64,000 nt of DNA, taken from the NCBI GenBank assembly GCA_963763085.1, contig CAVXNB010000004.1, positions 1,364,001 to 1,428,000 of the forward strand, read 5' to 3'. The DNA is from CAVXNB01 sp963763085 (GTDB taxonomy: Bacteria > Actinomycetota > Acidimicrobiia > Acidimicrobiales > Bog-793). The position numbers were made by a program, and so were the translations under genes. The notes under the pieces were generated by a model. It was not told the origin of the DNA and ran no database searches. It saw only the letters and a program-made list of their open reading frames with translations. This document shows positions 18,394 through 27,825 of this stretch, piece after piece (the stretch's first letter is position 1; each line of letters opens with the position of its first letter).

Positions 18394-19317
18394 CTAAGGG
18401 TGCAGGCCGTCCGCGATTGCGAGCAACAGCCGGACGCTGATCACCCTCTCGCGCACGTCGTTCGGCTCGCTCGTCAAGACGAACGTGTAGCCGTCCTGGT
18501 GCCAAGCAACCGAGCGAACGTAGACCCCGAGGCCGGATTCCGCTCCGACCCACAGCGTGGCCCGGTGACCATTGATGCTCGGGTGATCCACGACCGACCA
18601 TGCGGTACCGGGGTTGGCGCCGACCCTTCCAATGAACTGGGTGACAGACAGGGTTAATCCGGTCGAATCGGACCCGTAAGTACAGTCGCGTTGATCGCCG
18701 CGATTGTGCGGCCCGCCTGCGGGAAAGTCACCGGCGAGGACACAACCTGGTGGCAGAACAGTGAGGCGGGCGAACTGGCTGGCGTCGAAGTAGGGAATGG
18801 GCTTGCCCGATGACGCTTGGACGAGCCTTCGTTCCCCGAGGGGCGCGGGCAACCTAGTGCTCACGGTTTCGGCCATCAAGTCCAACAGGCATAACGTGGT
18901 CGGCGGCACGACGGGGGTGACCAAGGTCAGTGTGACCCGGTTCGAATAGGAGTGGGCGCGCAGGCGCTGCGCGTGACCGCAATCGACCCCTGCCCACGCC
19001 GTCATCGTGCGCCCGTCCGCGCTGATCACGACCTGACCCACCTGTGAAGTCCGAGCCGTGAGCCTTCCCGAGTGCGTGTCCGAACCCGGAGCGCCCGAGG
19101 GAGCCTTGATGTGCCCCGACTTGTTCGCTGATGACGGTGGCTTGTTCCCTGGTATGCCACCCGACGCGGCCCACGCGCCCGCGGCAACCACGACGACGAG
19201 AGCGATGCTGCCGATCCACAATCGACGCTTCCGTTGGCGTTGACGGGCTTCCTCGATGAGGGCGTCAGCCTCCGTGCGGCCATTCGGGGTCAGCCGTTGC
19301 TCGTCCAGGAGCGTCAC
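18394..19317 (-). CDS. Single-pass membrane protein of second gntR operon
   Basis: 307 residues. The cytoplasmic start (TLLDEQRLTPNGRTEADALI, then EEARQRQRKRR) is almost that of 2811-3548, followed by a helix (LWIGSIALVVVVAAGAWAA) and an outer domain. That domain is the same as in the lipoprotein at 1-750: ISADGRTMTAWAGVDCGH, LPAPLGERRLVQASSG, FARLTVLPPGCVLAGD. It lies 11 nt after gntR. Function unknown; probably a surface or sensor protein. Confidence 0.75.
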   Translation of the reverse strand: MTLLDEQRLTPNGRTEADALIEEARQRQRKRRLWIGSIALVVVVAAGAWAASGGIPGNKPPSSANKSGHIKAPSGAPGSDTHSGRLTARTSQVGQVVISADGRTMTAWAGVDCGHAQRLRAHSYSNRVTLTLVTPVVPPTTLCLLDLMAETVSTRLPAPLGERRLVQASSGKPIPYFDASQFARLTVLPPGCVLAGDFPAGGPHNRGDQRDCTYGSDSTGLTLSVTQFIGRVGANPGTAWSVVDHPSINGHRATLWVGAESGLGVYVRSVAWHQDGYTFVLTSEPNDVRERVISVRLLLAIADGLHP

Positions 19318-19328
19318 GTCGGCTCCAT

Positions 19329-19691
19329 CTACGAAACCTGCTGAATAGTCTGCAATAATTCGTCGGGCCGGTACCCGAACTTGCGGGCGAGCTTGACCAG
19401 TTCCCGCGCCTTGGTGACGACGGCGCCGCGCTGGGGGGCCTTACCCGTGACCGACATCCCATGGCCGCGGGAGAACTCCAACAGGCCCTCGTCACGGAGC
19501 GTGTGGAGCGCACGGAACACCGTGTTGGAATTCACCCCGAGCACCTTGGCCATGTCCCGCGCAGGTGGCAGCCTCTCGCCTGGTTCCGCTTCCCCGTCGG
19601 CAATCGCACGCCGTATCGCAGCAGCGACTTGCTCATGCAAGGGGACCGGGCTGTCGGGGTCGATGTCTGCCTTCGGGGTGGTACTAGACAC
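19329..19691 (-). CDS. GntR family (YtrA-like) regulator, second copy
   Basis: 120 residues, differing from the 3560-3922 protein at roughly a dozen positions. Same HTH (ARDMAKVLGVNSNTVFRALH) and same short C-terminus ending QTIQQVS. GTG start, leaderless-type promoter. It heads the operon with 18394-19317 and faces the lipoprotein run starting at 19781. Confidence 0.9.
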   Translation of the reverse strand: MSSTTPKADIDPDSPVPLHEQVAAAIRRAIADGEAEPGERLPPARDMAKVLGVNSNTVFRALHTLRDEGLLEFSRGHGMSVTGKAPQRGAVVTKARELVKLARKFGYRPDELLQTIQQVS

Positions 19692-19697
19692 AATGTG

Positions 19698-19725
19698 ATA
19701 ATACGCTGGTTGGGGTCAGTGTCAA
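19698..19725 (-). promoter_or_regulatory. Sigma-70-type promoter of second gntR
   Basis: Minus-strand TTGACA (19725-19720), 16-nt spacer, TATTAT (19703-19698), then 6 nt to the GTG. A near-consensus promoter on a probably leaderless message, matching the arrangement at 3929-3956. Confidence 0.75.
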
Positions 19726-19780
19726 CTGGCTGGTCGAACGTGCCCTGCACGACGAGCGAGGAAAGACGATTGGTGAGACG

Positions 19781-20992
19781 ATGAGCACGGTGCGCAAGCT
19801 CGGCGTGACGATGACGGTGACCCTCATCCTGGCCGTCACGCTCGCCGCCTGTACGAGTTCGACCTCGCCGCCGTCAACGTCGTCTACATCGTCAACTCGT
19901 CCGGCCACTACGACCACGCACGCCCCTGCGACGACTACGACCGCGACGACGTGGACCGAGGCGGCTCCCAGAACCAACTGGCTGACAGTCGCCGGTGGCG
20001 CGGGGAGGTTGTGGCTGCTCGGCGATTATCCCTGTTCGACCGGGACCTGCCTCGCGATTCTGCGGAGTGACAACGGCGGGACGAGCTTTGTGCGGGTTGG
20101 CGCTCCGCCCGTTCACGGTGAACGCGGTGTCACGCCAAGCGGACTCTCCATTGGTTCTCTCCTGTTCGTCAACAAGGAAGACGGATACGCGTACTCGCGT
20201 GGCGGGCCGACAGGTGAGACCGGCTTTTATCGGACCCACGACGGCGGTGAGACCTGGCAGCAGATTCATTTGGGCGGCGCTCTCGCTTCGGAAATCGTGG
20301 TCACCGGTGGACGCGTGTACGCGGTCATCTACGGGTGTCGAAGCGCGACCTGTACCTCCTACAAGCTCGTCTCGGCGTCGGTGACACGGAACTCCTGGAC
20401 CACCACAGCGAGATTTTCGCCCGCTGAGACGAATGGCCAGAACGTCTCGCTTGCCGCCTTCGGCCCCAACGTCTGGGTGGTGCTGACGCCCCAGGGGGGT
20501 GGCCCAGGACGATTGCTCGTCTCGCGTGTCGGCGGCAGCACCTTCTCGCAGAGACCTAGTAGCCAGTACCTAGGTCCAATCTCATGCGCGCTCTCGGCGA
20601 CATCGGCCCAGACGCTCTGGGGCACCTGTTACAGCATTCATTCAAGTTACAACGTCAGGTCCACCGACGGCGGCGAACGATTTGTCCAAATCGCGGGGGC
20701 GAATATCGACTTTGGGAGCACGACCCTGTTACCCCTTTCGAACCGAGTGGGCGTGCTGTTGTTCTACAACCCGGAGGTTCCCGTGAAGGTTCTCTGGGAG
20801 CTGGAAGTGACTACTGACGGCGGGCAGAGTTTCCAGCCAACGCTAGGACACCGACTGGTGCTCGCCATCGGCTTCGCGTCTTTGACCACCTGGCTCGCTC
20901 TCAGGGGTCCCGTGAAGGGGCAGAGCAGCCTCGCCTGGCGTACCGAGAACGGCGGGCGGTCCTGGCAGACCGTCAAGTTGCCGAGCTTGTAG
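19781..20992 (+). CDS. Asp-box (BNR-like) propeller lipoprotein
   Basis: 403 residues from the ATG in GGTGAGACGATGAGCACG. VRKLG leader with LAAC lipobox near residue 24, a Ser/Thr-rich linker, then Asp-boxes SDNGGTSF, THDGGETW, STDGGERF, TTDGGQSF and TENGGRSW. This is an intact reference for the broken copy at 4012. Sortilin/Ycf48-like fold by motif; no catalytic residues recognised. Probably lipid-anchored on the outer face of the membrane. Confidence 0.8.
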   Translation: MSTVRKLGVTMTVTLILAVTLAACTSSTSPPSTSSTSSTRPATTTTHAPATTTTATTWTEAAPRTNWLTVAGGAGRLWLLGDYPCSTGTCLAILRSDNGGTSFVRVGAPPVHGERGVTPSGLSIGSLLFVNKEDGYAYSRGGPTGETGFYRTHDGGETWQQIHLGGALASEIVVTGGRVYAVIYGCRSATCTSYKLVSASVTRNSWTTTARFSPAETNGQNVSLAAFGPNVWVVLTPQGGGPGRLLVSRVGGSTFSQRPSSQYLGPISCALSATSAQTLWGTCYSIHSSYNVRSTDGGERFVQIAGANIDFGSTTLLPLSNRVGVLLFYNPEVPVKVLWELEVTTDGGQSFQPTLGHRLVLAIGFASLTTWLALRGPVKGQSSLAWRTENGGRSWQTVKLPSL

Positions 20993-21006
20993 AAGGGGCC
21001 TGTACG

Positions 21007-21795
21007 GTGAACAAGCTCGGCATGGCCGTGATGGCGGTGACGGCTCTGATGCTGACGGCCTGTACGAGCACAAGCTCGCCGCCGTCAACGTCATCCACAT
21101 CGACAACCGGAACCTCCACCACGACCACCACGACCGCTCCGGTCACCACGACGACAACTGTCAGTTCCGCAAGCCTGGACCGATTCGTAGCCCTAGCCCG
21201 TAAAGGGCTTCGTCAGCCATTCGAAGCTGTCTACCGCTTGGTGTACCCGACAGGGGAAATCGGACAGGTGAATCAGTTTCGTATCTGGTCCGAACCCGCG
21301 ACAGGCTCGCAGAACGAGGGGGACTTCGTCTACGAGGCGACGGCTGGTTTGCGGACCTTCCAGTTCATCCAGAACCGGCGGGGCGACTTCGAATGCCTCC
21401 GCGCCGCGCCGCAAAGAGAATGGAGATGCCTCGGGCCACTTTTTCCGTCCAGCATCGGACAAACCATGATGATTGAGAGATACCGGCTCCCGATGTTCCT
21501 CCCCACCCTCCCCCAGGACACCACCAGCGCCATCGCCTTGTTGCATCAAATCGTGCGCAGCCGTCGCGTATGGTGTCTCCAAACGCACCCCTACACCCTC
21601 TGCCTGACGAAGACCGGTCAACTGGCGGTAGCCACGCCTACGCCTCTCACTTCCGCTCGCCAGCTTGAGTTGGTCTCGCTGGCCCCGATTCCTTCCAAGC
21701 TGGCCTTCGCTCCGGCAGTCACGCCGAGGCCCTGGAACGGCCAAGGCTTCCCAAGACTGTGTGGCACGACCCTGTGCCTCCCACCAGGAAACTGA
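21007..21795 (+). CDS. Lipoprotein, function unknown
   Basis: 262 residues from a GTG. Leader NKLGMAVMAVTALMLTAC, then a long Ser/Thr run, then a domain with GLRQPFEAVYRLVYPTGEIG and three cysteine pairs near the end (VWCLQ, TLCLT, LCGTTLC). It lies 14 nt after the previous stop, hence the same transcript. The start of the domain resembles mycobacterial-type exported proteins of unknown role. Confidence 0.7.
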   Translation: MNKLGMAVMAVTALMLTACTSTSSPPSTSSTSTTGTSTTTTTTAPVTTTTTVSSASLDRFVALARKGLRQPFEAVYRLVYPTGEIGQVNQFRIWSEPATGSQNEGDFVYEATAGLRTFQFIQNRRGDFECLRAAPQREWRCLGPLFPSSIGQTMMIERYRLPMFLPTLPQDTTSAIALLHQIVRSRRVWCLQTHPYTLCLTKTGQLAVATPTPLTSARQLELVSLAPIPSKLAFAPAVTPRPWNGQGFPRLCGTTLCLPPGN

Positions 21796-21796
21796 A

Positions 21797-23163
21797 ATGC
21801 GTCTGGTGCCGCCATTTCACGATAGGACGGTCACGGCGCGCAAGTTCGGCATGATCGCGATGGTGCTCCTGGCTATCACAGTGGCGGCTTGCACTAGCTC
21901 CCAGGCGGTGCCGCCGACCACGCAGAACGGCATCTCGCCTACTTCTCATCCAGCCACGACGACTACGGCCATCCCGCCGGTCACGAAGCTCGTACGACTG
22001 CCGAACACTGTCGGGACGATGGATACCATCGCTACCAGGGTGCTCGGCCGCGAGGGCTTCGCCATCCGGGTCAGGGTTGGGGACGTACCCTCTACCTCGG
22101 GTGGGGTTGTCGTGGGCCAGGTCCCTGCGCGGGGCCGGGTTCCTTTGGGCACGATGGTCGTCTTGACCGTGTCGGTCGCGCGTTCGGCTGCCAAGCCGCC
22201 GGGTGTGCCGCCAGGTTTCTTGCCCGAGTGGGTCAGCGCCATCTCTACCAAGCAGTGGTGGGTACTCGGCAACTCCTGTTCCGTCGGTCTTGTTTGCACG
22301 AACAGTGGCGTTATCATCGAGACGAAGAACGCGGGCAAGACCTTTGTGGACTTGAATGTGCGCGGACTGGCAGCGTCTCGGGTCGCCTTCATCGACTCGT
22401 TGCACGGATACGCGTATGGCTCGTTACAGGGAGTCCTCTACGCGACCGACGACGGAGGGCTGTCGTGGACCAGCATCAACCTCCCCGGACCAGTCACCAG
22501 CCTTGCCATCGGCAAGCACTACGTCTTTGCTGTCGTGAAAGGCTCCTGCCCCGCGGGAACGCTCTTGTGTCCGTCGTCGCGTCTTTATCGGGCAACGCGC
22601 GACACCGAGACTTGGGTACCGGTGGCCTCCGGTGTTGCTGGTGGCGACAATCCCGTCGCTACTTATGGCGATTCCGTCATCTTCAACCGGGACGAGCAAA
22701 CCGGGCCTGCCGCGAGATTACGTGTTCGTGTCGCACAAAGGCGGAACGACCTTTGCGAGATATCCTGGGCCGGGACTCTATTGCGAGTTCTCCTTCGGTG
22801 GCGCGACCACGATTTATGCCTATTGCCGTTCGGGTATGTTCTACTTTCTCCATCGATTGGACGACGGGAGGGCGAAGCTTCGTCGCGCCTGGCGACCTCA
22901 ACGGCCTCAACTACTGCCCATTAGGCACGATAACGGCGGTATCGCCTTCTGTCGTGGTGGGCATCTGCGGCGAGACTCCACAGCCTGCGCCAATTCTTCG
23001 TAGTGACGACGGTGGTGCATTGTTCAAGACGGTGGTCGCGAACAACGGACACCAAGAGTGGCTACTGGTCGGGAGTGGTCCCGGACCGGTGATATTCGCT
23101 GCGACGGGTTCGCATCTATGGTGGTCCCGCGACGGCGGAGCAACGTGGTGGCCAGTCCTGTGA
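21797..23163 (+). pseudogene. PASTA plus Asp-box lipoprotein with two frame breaks
   Basis: ATG 21797 with AGGAAACTGAA upstream, FGMIAMVLLAITVAAC leader. Residues about 65-135 form a PASTA-like domain (TIATRVLGREGFAIRV, VVGQVPARGRVPLGTMVVLT). Asp-boxes follow (TKNAGKTF, TDDGGLSW). Skipping one G at 22703-22705 and one at 22866-22868 restores SHKGGTTF, LDDGGRSF and SRDGGATW through to the stop at 23163. PASTA domains usually bind peptidoglycan; joined to a propeller this would be a wall-associated protein. Confidence 0.65.
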
Positions 23164-24275
23164 GAGTCCTGACGCGCACCCTCGTAACGTTGGTGTCGGC
23201 GCTCACGTTCGCCGCCTGTACGACTTCGGCATCGCCGTCATCAACGTCATCCACATCGTCAACCGTCACGCCAATCACGACCACGACCCCACAACGCTCC
23301 GGCTCCCACGGATTCGTGCCGGACATGCTCATCAGAGCGTCTGCGAACGTGGTGTACCTTCTCGGGAGCGTTGGATGTTCAGCAGGTGACTGTCCCCGTT
23401 TGCTTCGAAGCACCGACGAGGGATTGCACTTTGCAAGAGTCGCCCTTCCGAGGGTGGGTCACTCTACGGCAGCGATTGCGTTCGACTCCGTCCGGTACTT
23501 GCAATTCGCCAACCCCCGAAGTGGATACCTTCTGAGCGGCTCGGTCCCAGGCGTGCTCTACATGACCGACGACGGTGCTCGGACGTGGCAGGTTGTCAGC
23601 TTCGGTCACGACACGTCGGTTCTCAGCGTCGCCACAACCCCGCAGTTGGTCTACGTCACGGTTTCGCATTGCCAGGGCGATTACTGCGAAGCTGACCGGC
23701 TCGCCACGTCCCTCGCCGGGTCAGCGCGCTGGACCGTGGTCTCGGACATCCACGCGAACAAGACCGGAGGATGGTCCCTTGAAGCCGCTGTCGGGCAACA
23801 GGTCTGGCTCGGAACGGGAGGCGGGACGGGCGATGTGAAGCTCGCGCTCTCGGCAAACGGGGGCAGGACGTTTGCGCTCATTTGGAATGAGCCGGTCCTC
23901 GGTTGTGGCCTGACTCCGACTTCTGACACAGTGATATGGCTGGACTGTTCGGGCGGCATGGAGGGGGACTGGTTCCGCTCCACCGACGGCGGTCGTAAGT
24001 TTAAGGCTCTGCCAATTCGCCCCTATCACAGCGACGCCTTTGACCCGGTGAGCGATTCCATCGCCTTCTACCTCCCTGGCGCTGGCCCCCAGGTGTACCG
24101 GACCAGCAACGCCGGGCGGAGCTTCGATGCGCGTGGAGTCATCCCAGTCAAGGCCCCGGAAGGCGTCGAAGTTTCGTTCGCCAACGGGGCACTTGGACTC
24201 GCTCTGGTAGGGCCACAGCAAGAACTATTTCGAACCAAGGATGGCGGAGTCACCTGGACAAGGGTGCTGGTATGA
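23160..24275 (+). CDS. Asp-box propeller lipoprotein
   Basis: About 371 residues. GTG 23160 overlaps the previous stop (GTGA) and gives the leader VRVLTRTLVTLVSALTFAAC; GTGs at 23145 and 23148 are alternatives. Asp-boxes: STDEGLHF, TDDGARTW, SANGGRTF, STDGGRKF, TSNAGRSF, TKDGGVTW. Its stop overlaps the next ATG. Confidence 0.75.
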   Translation: MRVLTRTLVTLVSALTFAACTTSASPSSTSSTSSTVTPITTTTPQRSGSHGFVPDMLIRASANVVYLLGSVGCSAGDCPRLLRSTDEGLHFARVALPRVGHSTAAIAFDSVRYLQFANPRSGYLLSGSVPGVLYMTDDGARTWQVVSFGHDTSVLSVATTPQLVYVTVSHCQGDYCEADRLATSLAGSARWTVVSDIHANKTGGWSLEAAVGQQVWLGTGGGTGDVKLALSANGGRTFALIWNEPVLGCGLTPTSDTVIWLDCSGGMEGDWFRSTDGGRKFKALPIRPYHSDAFDPVSDSIAFYLPGAGPQVYRTSNAGRSFDARGVIPVKAPEGVEVSFANGALGLALVGPQQELFRTKDGGVTWTRVLV

Positions 24276-25003
24276 CCGCAATGAAGACTAGGCGTACGGT
24301 CTTCGCAGGTACCTGTGCGGCACTACTAGCCATGACGCTCGCCGCCTGTACGACCTCGACTTCAGCGCCGCCAGCCTCGTCCACATCGACAACCGGAACC
24401 TCCACCACGACTCAGGCGAGTACCACCCCGACCGACCGCACCACCACAACGACCGAGGCAAACGTCGTGACTACCGCCGCGGCCTGTAAGGCATCACAAC
24501 TCACTGTGGGCGGGTTCGGAATCACCGGTGTGTCGTTCACCGGAGTCATCAGCATCCGAGTCAAAAACACTTCCTCGTTGCCGTGCTCGCTCAGGGGTTA
24601 CCCGGTCGTGACATTTCTCGGTAACGCCAGGTCGCGCTTCGACCCTGCCTCTTATCCTGCCCACTTGCTGCGAGTCACCGAAGGCCACACTCGCTTCTTC
24701 GGAGCTATGACGAGGGTCGTGCTTCCTCCCGGTAGAGCCGCCTCCGCGGGCTTCGTCATCACCAGCGACGGCGACGAAGGTAGCGCGATTTGCCCCACCG
24801 CGACCTCCATCAGGGTGAGGCTCCCGAACACGGAGGCTTGGTTCAGGGTGGGCACTGCCATCCAGGTCCCTGGCATCATGATGTGTGCGCCCGGCAACGC
24901 GGTGAGCATCTCGCCCATCGTCAGGGGAGCGGTACTCGCCGTTTCGCCTCAAGTCACAGTTCCGACCACGACAACTACGGCGCCTGCCCGAACCGCACAA
25001 TGA
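24272..25003 (+). CDS. DUF4232-like lipoprotein
   Basis: 243 residues. ATG overlaps the previous stop (ATGA). TVFAGTCAALLAMTLAAC leader, Thr-rich linker, then a DUF4232-type domain (ISIRVKNTSSLPCSLRGYP, VVLPPGRAASAGFVITSDG) with the usual cysteines. It ends in a second Thr-rich run. Intact counterpart of the broken 5119 gene. Confidence 0.75.
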   Translation: MTAMKTRRTVFAGTCAALLAMTLAACTTSTSAPPASSTSTTGTSTTTQASTTPTDRTTTTTEANVVTTAAACKASQLTVGGFGITGVSFTGVISIRVKNTSSLPCSLRGYPVVTFLGNARSRFDPASYPAHLLRVTEGHTRFFGAMTRVVLPPGRAASAGFVITSDGDEGSAICPTATSIRVRLPNTEAWFRVGTAIQVPGIMMCAPGNAVSISPIVRGAVLAVSPQVTVPTTTTTAPARTAQ

Positions 25004-25052
25004 TCGTCTGCCCAGGCGCCGCTCCGGTCGCCCCGTCAGGGTCCTTCCGCGC

Positions 25053-25388
25053 GTGATCGTCCGCAAGCTCGGCGTGATCGCGATGGTGGTCATGGCGCTG
25101 ATGCTCACCGCCTGCGCGACGAGCACGGTGAGACCAACCGGCGTCGTGACTGGCGTCGCCGACGCCTGCGTGGGACATCCCGTCCCGCCGGGTGAGATTC
25201 TCCACGTGAAGGTGAGCATAGATTCGGTGTCCAGGGTCGTCGCGTCTACGACCATACGGTCGGGTACCAGGTACCGGTTCTCGGTAGTTCCCGGTGAGTA
25301 CCGTGTGACCGGCTGGTGGGGTTCCAAGAGTGTGGCCGTGCGCGCCGATCGTGCGGTCACCGCCAACTTCCCGAGCGACTGCGTCTAG
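25053..25388 (+). CDS. Short lipoprotein
   Basis: 111 residues from a GTG. IVRKLGVIAMVVMALMLTAC leader and one small domain with SGTRYRFSVVPGEYRVTGWW, a carboxypeptidase-regulatory-like beta fold by pattern (RF-V-PG-Y-V). Paralogue of 7426-7807. Confidence 0.65.
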   Translation: MIVRKLGVIAMVVMALMLTACATSTVRPTGVVTGVADACVGHPVPPGEILHVKVSIDSVSRVVASTTIRSGTRYRFSVVPGEYRVTGWWGSKSVAVRADRAVTANFPSDCV

Positions 25389-25420
25389 CCGGTCACCGTC
25401 CAGTACGCGAAGCATGCAGG

Positions 25421-25436
25421 TCCCAGCTTCGTGGGA
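25421..25436 (+). promoter_or_regulatory. Hairpin abutting lipoprotein start, second copy
   Basis: TCCCAGCTTCGTGGGA, identical to 14748-14763, ending 2 nt before the ATG at 25439. Flanking sequence diverges more than the hairpin. Confidence 0.5.
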
Positions 25437-25438
25437 AC

Positions 25439-26516
25439 ATGGCAACAGTGAGATTCCGTATCGTCGTGCTGGTGGCCATGGCGCTGATGCTGGCCGCGTG
25501 CAGTGCGGCCCAGACGGTCCCTCCCACGACAGAGATTTACGGCATCCCCATCCCAACTATCAGAGTCCCACATCTCGTCCCGATACCGCCCACCACTCAG
25601 CCGACTCCCGGCGTTGACCTGTCGGCAACACCAGCGGGATGGGTGCCAGTCGAGTACGGGGATGCGCAAGCTTCCGTCCCTTCGACGTTCTATGTCTTCT
25701 ATGGAGCGCCTGACTTGTATTCTTGCCTGGCTTTGGATTCGCCTGGCGATTTGTTGGTTATCCCCAGAAAATTCAAGCCGATTATCACCACGCTTGATTG
25801 TCCCGGCCTGGCCCACTTCAACTTCCCGGCCACCGTTGTGAGCTTCGTCCTTACGCATCGTCCGGTATATGTGGCAAAGAAGCTCACCACTCTTAACGGT
25901 CTGCCGGTGTACTTGGGGAGAAGCCGCACCACGTTTCACTGTTACGCGCCATCGCTGGGAGTTGAAATCACCACGGCTGGTCTGCTGGCGCGCCGCATTC
26001 CTGGACACGTTCACTCGTTCACCCCGCGCAGTTGCGCTTACTCACGCGGCTCCACCAGCGGTACCGTCGTCGTGGCGGTCGGTAACGTTCGCCGGGTTGG
26101 ATTTCTCGGCCCCGGCGTCTTGGCCCACGGTGCGAACTCCGGGGACGCCTGGCCTTGGAAACATCTGTAGCACGCCTGGCGTGTCCTTCTATCAGGCACT
26201 AGTGACTCTGAGCAGCGACACGCGTGCCTACGTCGTACCTGTCTGTGCCGACCTCCCTCCGACCCCTCAGCATCCAAAGGAGGGTGTGCAAATCGACTCG
26301 GGACTTCGGTCAGAACCAGTCTTGGCCGTGTCCTTCTCGGCTAACTGTCTTGACCTTCACGGCCTGACCGCCTGTCCCGCAACCTCACCCGACTACTCGA
26401 TCCTAGTTCTCAGAGTGACAGTGCCAGGACGCACCAAGCCTGTCTTCGTCTCCATCGGGTTGGCGGGGAACGGCATGGTCGCAAGGACCATCCTGTACTC
26501 GCTGCGAGCGGCGTGA
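25439..26516 (+). pseudogene. VPSSW-type lipoprotein with one frame break
   Basis: Paralogue of 14766-15783: VRFRIVVLVAMALMLAAC leader, ATPAGWVPVEYGDAQASVP, LNGLPVYLG, GVEITTAGLLARR. The frame changes at the CC of 26000-26001, after which LDTFTRSPRAVAL, VPSSWRSVTFAG and the tail VTVPGRTKPVFVS follow. As written, translation ends at 26170 with unrelated sequence. Confidence 0.65.
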
Positions 26517-26532
26517 CGACTGCGGCGATGTC

Positions 26533-27273
26533 ATGAAGCGCAAGCTCGGCACGGTCGCGATCATGATCTTGGCGCTCATGATGGCCGCGTGTACGAGTTC
26601 CTCGTCATCCCGTCACCCGACGACCACTCACCCCACGACCACGACGACTAGCACGCCGAACGAATCGAGTAATCCCACGGTGGCGGGTGCCCCCTACCCA
26701 TGGATCGAGGTCGCTTGCGGTACGAGCTTCCTATCGTCCGCAGCGCAGTCGGCGCTCACTTCGAACTTCGGCGTTCCGTTCTGTAACGGGTACCGGTCGG
26801 CGAGGGAGATTGTGTGGACCGTCGTAGGTTTCGGTGGCAGCGTCACCTATCACGACGGCTCCACCGTGACGGCATCCGTGCGTACGTCACCAGGGGGGTC
26901 CATGGTCGCGGTGCTGATTTGCTCGTTGGGGACCACCTGCGCCGACCCGAACTCAGCACACCCGTTCTCCGAGTTCAGGGTCTATCCCGCACCCGACAGC
27001 ACGACGCCGCTTCAGTTCGGACATCCGGGAATGGGTGCGCCGTTCTTGGCCTTGCAGAACGGAATTGCCTCTACCTGCGACGACGTTTTCGACCCGGTGA
27101 CCGGCAAGTGGTACTCCGCGTTCGGTTTCAACCCGGTCGGCAAAGCCTCTCGTCCTGGCCGGACACCACCTGCAGCACCGCCAGCCGAAACGGGAACCGA
27201 TGCTCTGACAGCCACTGCTCCTAGGCCAACCACGTCAACCTGCGCGGTGAAAACCATGGCCTCATTGAGTTAG
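26533..27273 (+). CDS. Lipoprotein, function unknown
   Basis: 246 residues. KRKLGTVAIMILALMMAAC leader, Ser/Thr/Pro linker, then a domain with four or five cysteines (VACGTS, PFCNGY, LICSLGTTC, STCDDV). The C-terminal 40 residues are Pro/Ala/Thr-rich and look like low-complexity run-on, so the original end may have been lost. Confidence 0.65.
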   Translation: MKRKLGTVAIMILALMMAACTSSSSSRHPTTTHPTTTTTSTPNESSNPTVAGAPYPWIEVACGTSFLSSAAQSALTSNFGVPFCNGYRSAREIVWTVVGFGGSVTYHDGSTVTASVRTSPGGSMVAVLICSLGTTCADPNSAHPFSEFRVYPAPDSTTPLQFGHPGMGAPFLALQNGIASTCDDVFDPVTGKWYSAFGFNPVGKASRPGRTPPAAPPAETGTDALTATAPRPTTSTCAVKTMASLS

Positions 27274-27277
27274 GACG

Positions 27278-27346
27278 GTCATCGTGTCCACTGGGTTGGT
27301 CGGGCGTGATCGCCAGGCCATCCTGTACTCGGCGCAAGTACCATGA
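27278..27346 (+). pseudogene. 3' remnant of a VPSSW-type lipoprotein gene
   Basis: Reads VIVSTGLVGRDRQAILYS then AQVP and a stop, matching the conserved end (FVSIGLAGNGMVARTILYS) of 14766 and 25439. Its stop overlaps the ATG of the next gene, so a recombination brought this end next to the HPIT gene. Confidence 0.6.
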
Positions 27347-27807
27347 CGAAAGTGCGACCGGTTCGCCATCCCATCACGATGTTCGTCATGGCGATTGTCG
27401 CCGTCATCGGCATCGGCGTCGGGGTACTGGCAGCGACGATTGGCTCGTCCCAACCACGGACATACGCGGTTGAGGGATTTCTCCGCGCAGTCGGTGGTCC
27501 GCCCCCTGGGTGTAGCCAGAACCGACTCCACAAGCGAGTTTGCTGGCCGGGATACGTACGTCTTACGGGGACGATTCGGTTCATCTCTACGTCCAGTCCT
27601 GGCACGGTGTACTACACGCGCGCAGACGACGGTCGATGGACGGCTCGGCTCCCGCCAGGAAGGTACGACGTCTCCGGTAGAAGTAACGGAGTGGAGGTAG
27701 GCACTGGACCAAGGAGCAGGAACCACGTTTACTGGACGGTTCCCGCCCAAGTCGCCGTAGCTGACGTTACCGTTCGCAACGTGTACGTCTCATACCAGAT
27801 TCGATAA
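27343..27807 (+). CDS. HPIT-anchor exported protein
   Basis: 154 residues. VRHPITMFVMAIVAVIGIGV anchor, then YAVEGFLRAVGGPPPGC and a beta-rich domain (YYTRADDGRWTARLPPGRYD) resembling carboxypeptidase-regulatory-like folds. Function unknown. Confidence 0.6.
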   Translation: MTKVRPVRHPITMFVMAIVAVIGIGVGVLAATIGSSQPRTYAVEGFLRAVGGPPPGCSQNRLHKRVCWPGYVRLTGTIRFISTSSPGTVYYTRADDGRWTARLPPGRYDVSGRSNGVEVGTGPRSRNHVYWTVPAQVAVADVTVRNVYVSYQIR

Positions 27808-27825
27808 CGTCAGCGAGGGAGGGGC

